A stretch of 36,008 bases of DNA from assembly GCA_017427545.1 (NCBI GenBank), contig JAFRSO010000064.1, positions 1 through 36,008 on the forward strand, read 5' to 3'. Below are positions 32,559 to 36,008 of this stretch, piece after piece. The stretch comes from Selenomonadaceae bacterium. Lineage in GTDB: Bacteria; Bacillota; Negativicutes; Selenomonadales; Selenomonadaceae. A program made the position numbers and the translations under genes. The number at the start of each line of letters is the position of its first letter. Position 1 is the stretch's first letter. The notes beneath the pieces were generated by a model. It worked only from the letters and a program-made list of their open reading frames with translations, was not told the DNA's origin and made no database searches.

Positions 32559-33731
32559 TTGACCGCAGAATTTATCAAAATGATTTCCGACCTGCACAAG
32601 GAAAGATTTAACGGACATATTCAGAACCTGGCGCAAGATAAAACACCGTGCGGGATTTTTTCAGGCTTTGAGGTTGTGCCGAGTAACATAGCGAATCACA
32701 TTCAGGCACTGCGCGGCAGAGGTATAAATTTTTCGTGCGTCATTGTCCTTGCCGACGTTCAAGCCGCCGCGCTCAGAAAATTTGTCGATTTGCCCGTTAT
32801 CACGCTTGAAGACTTTCCGCGTTTCGGAGAAGAAAATTTTCCCGTCAAGCCGCAAGAAATTTTTTTCGTAACCAATCTTCAAGGTCTTGGTTTCGTGCCA
32901 TACTTCACAAATCACGGCATGGAAGTTTTGACCCAATCTGATGACGGACAATTTTTCTTCACTATGACGCATTTGCCCGAACTTTACAGCGTTTATAACA
33001 TGCTCGGTAGCGACGAATCCAAAAAAGTTTTTCGCGCATCAATTAAAGGCCGCTTGACCGGTAAAGTCAGTGAATATCGTTTCGCACCGGAGCCTCAATA
33101 TTTTTTGGAAGGCTTCACACCCACTGCAGGCGATATTGCCATTGACGGCGGAGCTTACGATTGCGGAACTTCGATTGCTTTTGCCAAATGCGGCGCGAAA
33201 GTTTTTGCCTTCGAGATGGACGCGACCAATTACAAAAATTGCGTGGCTCGTCTAAACAATGCAGTGGGGGGGGCTTATGACGTTACGCTTGAGAATCTCG
33301 GCTTGAGCGATAAAGAGAGCGTCGAAAATTATTTTAGTGGCGGCACGGCCAGTAATAAAAATCCTAACGGCACGTTCACGGGAAATTTCATAGACCTCGA
33401 CACTTACGTTGCAAAAAAAAATTTGCCCCGCGTCGATTACATTAAGCTCGACATTGAGGGCGCGGAATTGGAAATGCTTCACGGCGCGGCGAAGACAATT
33501 ACTCGTTGCAAGCCGAAAATGGCGGTCAGTGCCTATCACAGATGGGACGATTTGTGGACGCTTGCGACTTACATAAAATCCTTGCGCCCCGATTACGAAT
33601 TTGAATTCCGCCACTATCGAATTAATTGCACGGATTACATGTTGGATGATGAGGAGCGTGCGATTTTAAAATATTTCGGCTTGAGTTGGCTCGTTCCCAC
33701 GGATTGTGAAATGGTTCTTTACTGCCGCTGA
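32559..33731 (+). CDS. FkbM-family methyltransferase with G8 tract
   Basis: A 390-residue SAM-dependent methyltransferase. The N-terminal region (about 1-175) is unrecognised. The FkbM domain follows: IAIDGGAYDCGTSIAFA (SAM-binding motif I), VFAFEMDATNYKNC, and the FkbM signature VDYIKLDIEGAELEML. FkbM proteins commonly O-methylate sugars, including surface glycans. The TTG start has TTGGAGG ahead, three bases after gatB. A run of eight G bases at 33266-33273 (codons for VGG) could allow phase variation by slippage. The present frame is intact. The 3' end overlaps convergent cbiA by 13 bases. Confidence 0.88.
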   Translation: MTAEFIKMISDLHKERFNGHIQNLAQDKTPCGIFSGFEVVPSNIANHIQALRGRGINFSCVIVLADVQAAALRKFVDLPVITLEDFPRFGEENFPVKPQEIFFVTNLQGLGFVPYFTNHGMEVLTQSDDGQFFFTMTHLPELYSVYNMLGSDESKKVFRASIKGRLTGKVSEYRFAPEPQYFLEGFTPTAGDIAIDGGAYDCGTSIAFAKCGAKVFAFEMDATNYKNCVARLNNAVGGAYDVTLENLGLSDKESVENYFSGGTASNKNPNGTFTGNFIDLDTYVAKKNLPRVDYIKLDIEGAELEMLHGAAKTITRCKPKMAVSAYHRWDDLWTLATYIKSLRPDYEFEFRHYRINCTDYMLDDEERAILKYFGLSWLVPTDCEMVLYCR

Positions 33732-35086
33732 AAATTTTTACAGGCATCAATAAAATTTCTCGCCGCACTCGGACAACCTGCAAAGTGAATGTGCAGATAC
33801 GAGGCGACGAGATTTTTTTTGACTGCGCCGGCAAAATATTCTGCACCCGTCCTCATGCGTCGACACTTGAAAATTTTTTCGTCAGAAGTTTCAGCCGTCG
33901 AAAAATGGAACTCATGCGCACGAATTTTATCGCCGGCTCTGCCAATCACGCAATCACGCAAAATTTCCGCCTCAACGTAGCCGACAGTTTGAAGTTTCTT
34001 CGTCATGGCCGCCACACCGTCAATCACGCCGCACATTTCAAAACTTTTCCCGCTGAAGTCGACAAGCTCCCGCATAAGATACATAAATCCGCCGCATTCC
34101 GCAAAAATCGGTAAGCCTTCTTGAGCAGCGTGGAAAATTTCTTCGCGGAGATTTTTATTTTGCTCAAGACGCGCCGCGAACATTTCAGGGAAGCCACCGC
34201 CGATAATTAAGCCGCTGATATTTTCGGGCAAGTGTTCATCGTCAAGCGGGCTGAAGTAAACAATTTCCGCGCCGAGATTTTTCAATTCGTTGAGGCTCGC
34301 GCCGTAATAAAAGTTGAACGCGGCGTCCTTCGCAACGGCGATTTTTAAGTTAGGAGTTAGGAAGTAGGAGTTAGGAGTTTGAAAATTCATTACGCATTGC
34401 GCATTACGTCTTGCGTATTGAATCAGCGCGTCAATGTCAATCTGCTCCTCAACCGCCGCACAAATTTTTTTCAGCACGTCGACAGAATTATTTTCGGCAG
34501 TCGGTACCAATCCCAAATGACGTTCGGGCAAATGAAATTCATCATTGCGTTTAATCGCGCCGAAACATTTTATCCCCAAATCATTGAGCGCGTCGACAAT
34601 CATTTTTTTATGGGAGTCGGAGCCGATACGATTCAAAATCACGCCGGCAAGCTTAACAGATTTGTCGAACTCACGAAATCCCAACGCTACTGCCGCCGCC
34701 GAATTTCCCATACTCTTTGCGTCGATAACCAAAATAACTGGCGCGTTGAGGATTTTGGAAATTTCAGCCGTCGAAGAAATTCCTCCGCGACCGCCGTCAT
34801 AAAGTCCCATAACTCCTTCGATAATCGAAATGTCCGCGCCGCGTGAAGTCTCGACAAAAATTTTTTGAAGTTTATCCTTGCCGACAAGCCAGCTGTCCAG
34901 ATTGTGCGACGGCTTACCAAGTGCAAGTTCATGCCAGCCCGTGTCGATATAATCGGGGCCGACCTTGTAAGCTTGAATGTCAAGCCCGCGATTTTTCAGA
35001 GCCGCTAGCAGTCCCGCAGTTATCGTCGTCTTACCTGAACCGCTTTGAGTTGCCGCAATTATCAGCCGCGGAAAATTATTTTTCAT
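33719..35086 (-). CDS. cbiA: Cobyrinate a,c-diamide synthase CbiA, with repeat insertion
   Basis: Amidates cob(II)yrinate a,c-carboxylates using ATP and glutamine (anaerobic cobalamin pathway). It has 455 residues. The N-terminal ATPase domain has ATQSGSGKTTITAGLL (12 onward), followed by DYIDTGWHELA and EGVMGLYDGG. The C-terminal class I glutamine amidotransferase has the nucleophile C331 in IFAECGGFMYL and ASYLHIHF near the end. A 77-bp heptamer repeat (34349-34425) lies in frame at residues 221-246, in the linker between the two domains, encoding NFQTPNSYFLTPN. The ORF stays open. The start overlaps cbiC by 11 bases, so the two are coupled. Confidence 0.94.
   Translation of the reverse strand: MKNNFPRLIIAATQSGSGKTTITAGLLAALKNRGLDIQAYKVGPDYIDTGWHELALGKPSHNLDSWLVGKDKLQKIFVETSRGADISIIEGVMGLYDGGRGGISSTAEISKILNAPVILVIDAKSMGNSAAAVALGFREFDKSVKLAGVILNRIGSDSHKKMIVDALNDLGIKCFGAIKRNDEFHLPERHLGLVPTAENNSVDVLKKICAAVEEQIDIDALIQYARRNAQCVMNFQTPNSYFLTPNLKIAVAKDAAFNFYYGASLNELKNLGAEIVYFSPLDDEHLPENISGLIIGGGFPEMFAARLEQNKNLREEIFHAAQEGLPIFAECGGFMYLMRELVDFSGKSFEMCGVIDGVAAMTKKLQTVGYVEAEILRDCVIGRAGDKIRAHEFHFSTAETSDEKIFKCRRMRTGAEYFAGAVKKNLVASYLHIHFAGCPSAARNFIDACKNFQRQ
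34349..34425. repeat. Heptamer-periodic repeat, copy 9 (inside cbiA)
   Basis: Eleven consecutive 7-bp units: GTTAGGA, GTTAGGA, AGTAGGA and GTTAGGA, then GTTTGAA, AATTCAT, TACGCAT, TGCGCAT, TACGTCT, TGCGTAT and TGAATCA. The repeat lies fully within the cbiA coding frame without introducing a stop. It is the only copy inside a gene in this window. Confidence 0.88.
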
Positions 35087-35720
35087 TCAGTCCTCGCGAA
35101 TTGTCCAGCATGTAAAGAATCGCATTGACGGCAGCGACCGCGATTGATGAACCGCCCTTTGTGCCCGCAACCGTTATGTACGGAATTTCATTCTGCGCGG
35201 CAAGTTGAGCTTTTGCTTCAGCCGCACCGACAAATCCAACCGGCACTCCGATAATCACGGCAGGTTTAATATTTTCTTCGCGCACGAGCCTCAACACTTC
35301 AAACAGAGCAGTCGGGGCGTTGCCAATCGCGACAATTTCACCGTCAAGCCGCTTGCCGAAAATCCTCATCGCCGCCATTGAACGCGTAATATCTTCGCGC
35401 TTTGCAAACTCTCGAACGTCGACATCAGAGACTTTGCAAAAAATTTCGCCGCCAAATTTCGTGAACGTCCGAATACTTATTCCGCGCCGAACCATTTCAA
35501 CATCAGTGAAAATATTTGCTCCGCGCAAAAGTGCCGCCTTAGCCGCCGCGATTGCTTCGGGGTGAATTTTTATTATCGGCGCGTAATCGACATCGCCCGA
35601 CGCGTGAATTATTCGCGAATAAATTTTTTTCTCGTCGTCAGTGAGATCAAGTCCTGCCAAATGCGGCGCGATTATTTCCATGCTCCTATCTTCAATCGCC
35701 ACGGGATTTTTGATGAACAT
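35076..35720 (-). CDS. cbiC: Precorrin-8X/cobalt-precorrin-8 methylmutase CbiC
   Basis: Moves a methyl group from C-11 to C-12 of the corrinoid ring, forming hydrogenobyrinate or cobyrinate. It has 214 residues. The family signature runs IHASGDVDYAPIIKIHPEA, where the His is the catalytic residue of the CbiC/CobH family. IFTDVEMVRRGIS, AIGNAPTALFEVL, GVPVGFVGAAEAKAQL and TKGGSSIAVAAVNAIL follow. The start is the ATG at 35720, with AAAGGAGG eight bases upstream; the longer frame to 35783 adds a non-homologous extension that overlaps the cbiT stop. It overlaps cbiA by 11 bases and follows cbiT by 14 bases. Confidence 0.96.
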   Translation of the reverse strand: MFIKNPVAIEDRSMEIIAPHLAGLDLTDDEKKIYSRIIHASGDVDYAPIIKIHPEAIAAAKAALLRGANIFTDVEMVRRGISIRTFTKFGGEIFCKVSDVDVREFAKREDITRSMAAMRIFGKRLDGEIVAIGNAPTALFEVLRLVREENIKPAVIIGVPVGFVGAAEAKAQLAAQNEIPYITVAGTKGGSSIAVAAVNAILYMLDNSRGLNEK

Positions 35721-35734
35721 AAAAATTCCTCCTT

Positions 35735-36008
35735 TCAAGGTTTCTTTGCGCTGATAATCCAAACGGGATTCAACGCTTGACACATGTCATAAGCTCGGAT
35801 TTTTTTCAAGCGAGTGATTTGCACTTGGAACGCTTCGTAATCCCAGCCGTGATTCCTGAAATATTCCAACGCGCCTGCCGAAGTCTGAATCGTTATCGCA
35901 TTGACGACGATTCGTCCGCCGACCTTTAATTTGGTGTTGAGCACGTTAAGAATTTTCTCTGTATTTCCGCCGGTGCCACCGATAATCACCGCGTCCAATT
36001 CCGGCAAA
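35735..36008 (-). CDS. cbiT: Cobalt-precorrin-6B C15-methyltransferase CbiT, C-terminal part
   Basis: The gene runs off the window, so only the last 90 or so residues are visible. The visible part has LDAVIIGGTGGNTEKILNVL and LKVGGRIVVNAITIQTS, which match the second half of a CbiT/CobL-type SAM-dependent methyltransferase (decarboxylating). Its 5' end lies beyond 36008, and the internal ATG seen near the edge is not a start. It is upstream of cbiC and cbiA on the same strand, so the three form part of a cobalamin operon. Confidence 0.85.
   Translation of the reverse strand, partial: LPELDAVIIGGTGGNTEKILNVLNTKLKVGGRIVVNAITIQTSAGALEYFRNHGWDYEAFQVQITRLKKIRAYDMCQALNPVWIISAKKP

Overview
The window looks like the chromosome of a strictly anaerobic, low-to-mid GC Firmicute. 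The best guess is a Negativicute such as a Selenomonadaceae member. That guess rests on gene content: an oxygen-sensitive class III ribonucleotide reductase, a two-gene SufC/SufB-type Fe-S system, anaerobic cobalamin (cbi) genes, futalosine-pathway mqnC, gatB, and a Gram-positive-like dnaK locus with strong SD/TTG starts. The taxonomic call is inference; no rRNA is present.

Layout. 1-630: a small charged helical protein and a bidirectional terminator. 638-4475: grpE-dnaK-dnaJ (minus) behind one clear sigma-A promoter, with no hrcA and no CIRCE. 4598-5814: a FucO-type lactaldehyde reductase with its own promoter. 5824-7752: mqnC-rfbD (minus), facing a divergent repeat-bearing membrane protein (7835-8905). 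8927-13063: a small membrane protein, nrdG and nrdD on minus, interrupted by a PAP2 phosphatase on plus. NrdD lacks the expected glycyl-radical tail. 13256-14986: sufC-sufB-like pair. 15008-18191: a membrane protein and a one-piece PTS EIICBA with a structured 5' leader. 18217-19360: a NYN/OST-HTH protein with a small partner. 19457-21706: ffh-rpsP-khpA and tRNA-Cys. 21721-25266: a minus-strand operon of histidine phosphatase, a small DUF4160 pair, argC and argJ. 25374-33731: a plus-strand run of a degenerate condensation-domain/cNMP-fold protein, two DUF262 proteins (a GmrSD-like defence candidate), gatB, and an FkbM methyltransferase with a G8 tract. 33719-36008: cbiA, cbiC, cbiT (minus).

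Two themes stand out. First, at least nine short 7-bp-periodic repeat elements are scattered through the window. Most sit exactly between genes, often supplying stop codons, and one lies in frame inside cbiA. Three share the same 35-bp stretch. Second, 25374-31097 is a tight three-gene cassette joining a catalytically degenerate condensation domain with a cyclic-nucleotide-binding-like domain to two DUF262 proteins. I know of no described system with this composition.

Start codons were revised where an SD sequence or promoter argued against the longest frame (grpE, mqnC, sufC, the 15008 gene, the PTS gene, the NYN gene, argC, the histidine phosphatase, the first DUF262 gene, cbiC). No gene-free stretch exceeds 300 bases. 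The longest (13064-13321) holds divergent promoters.
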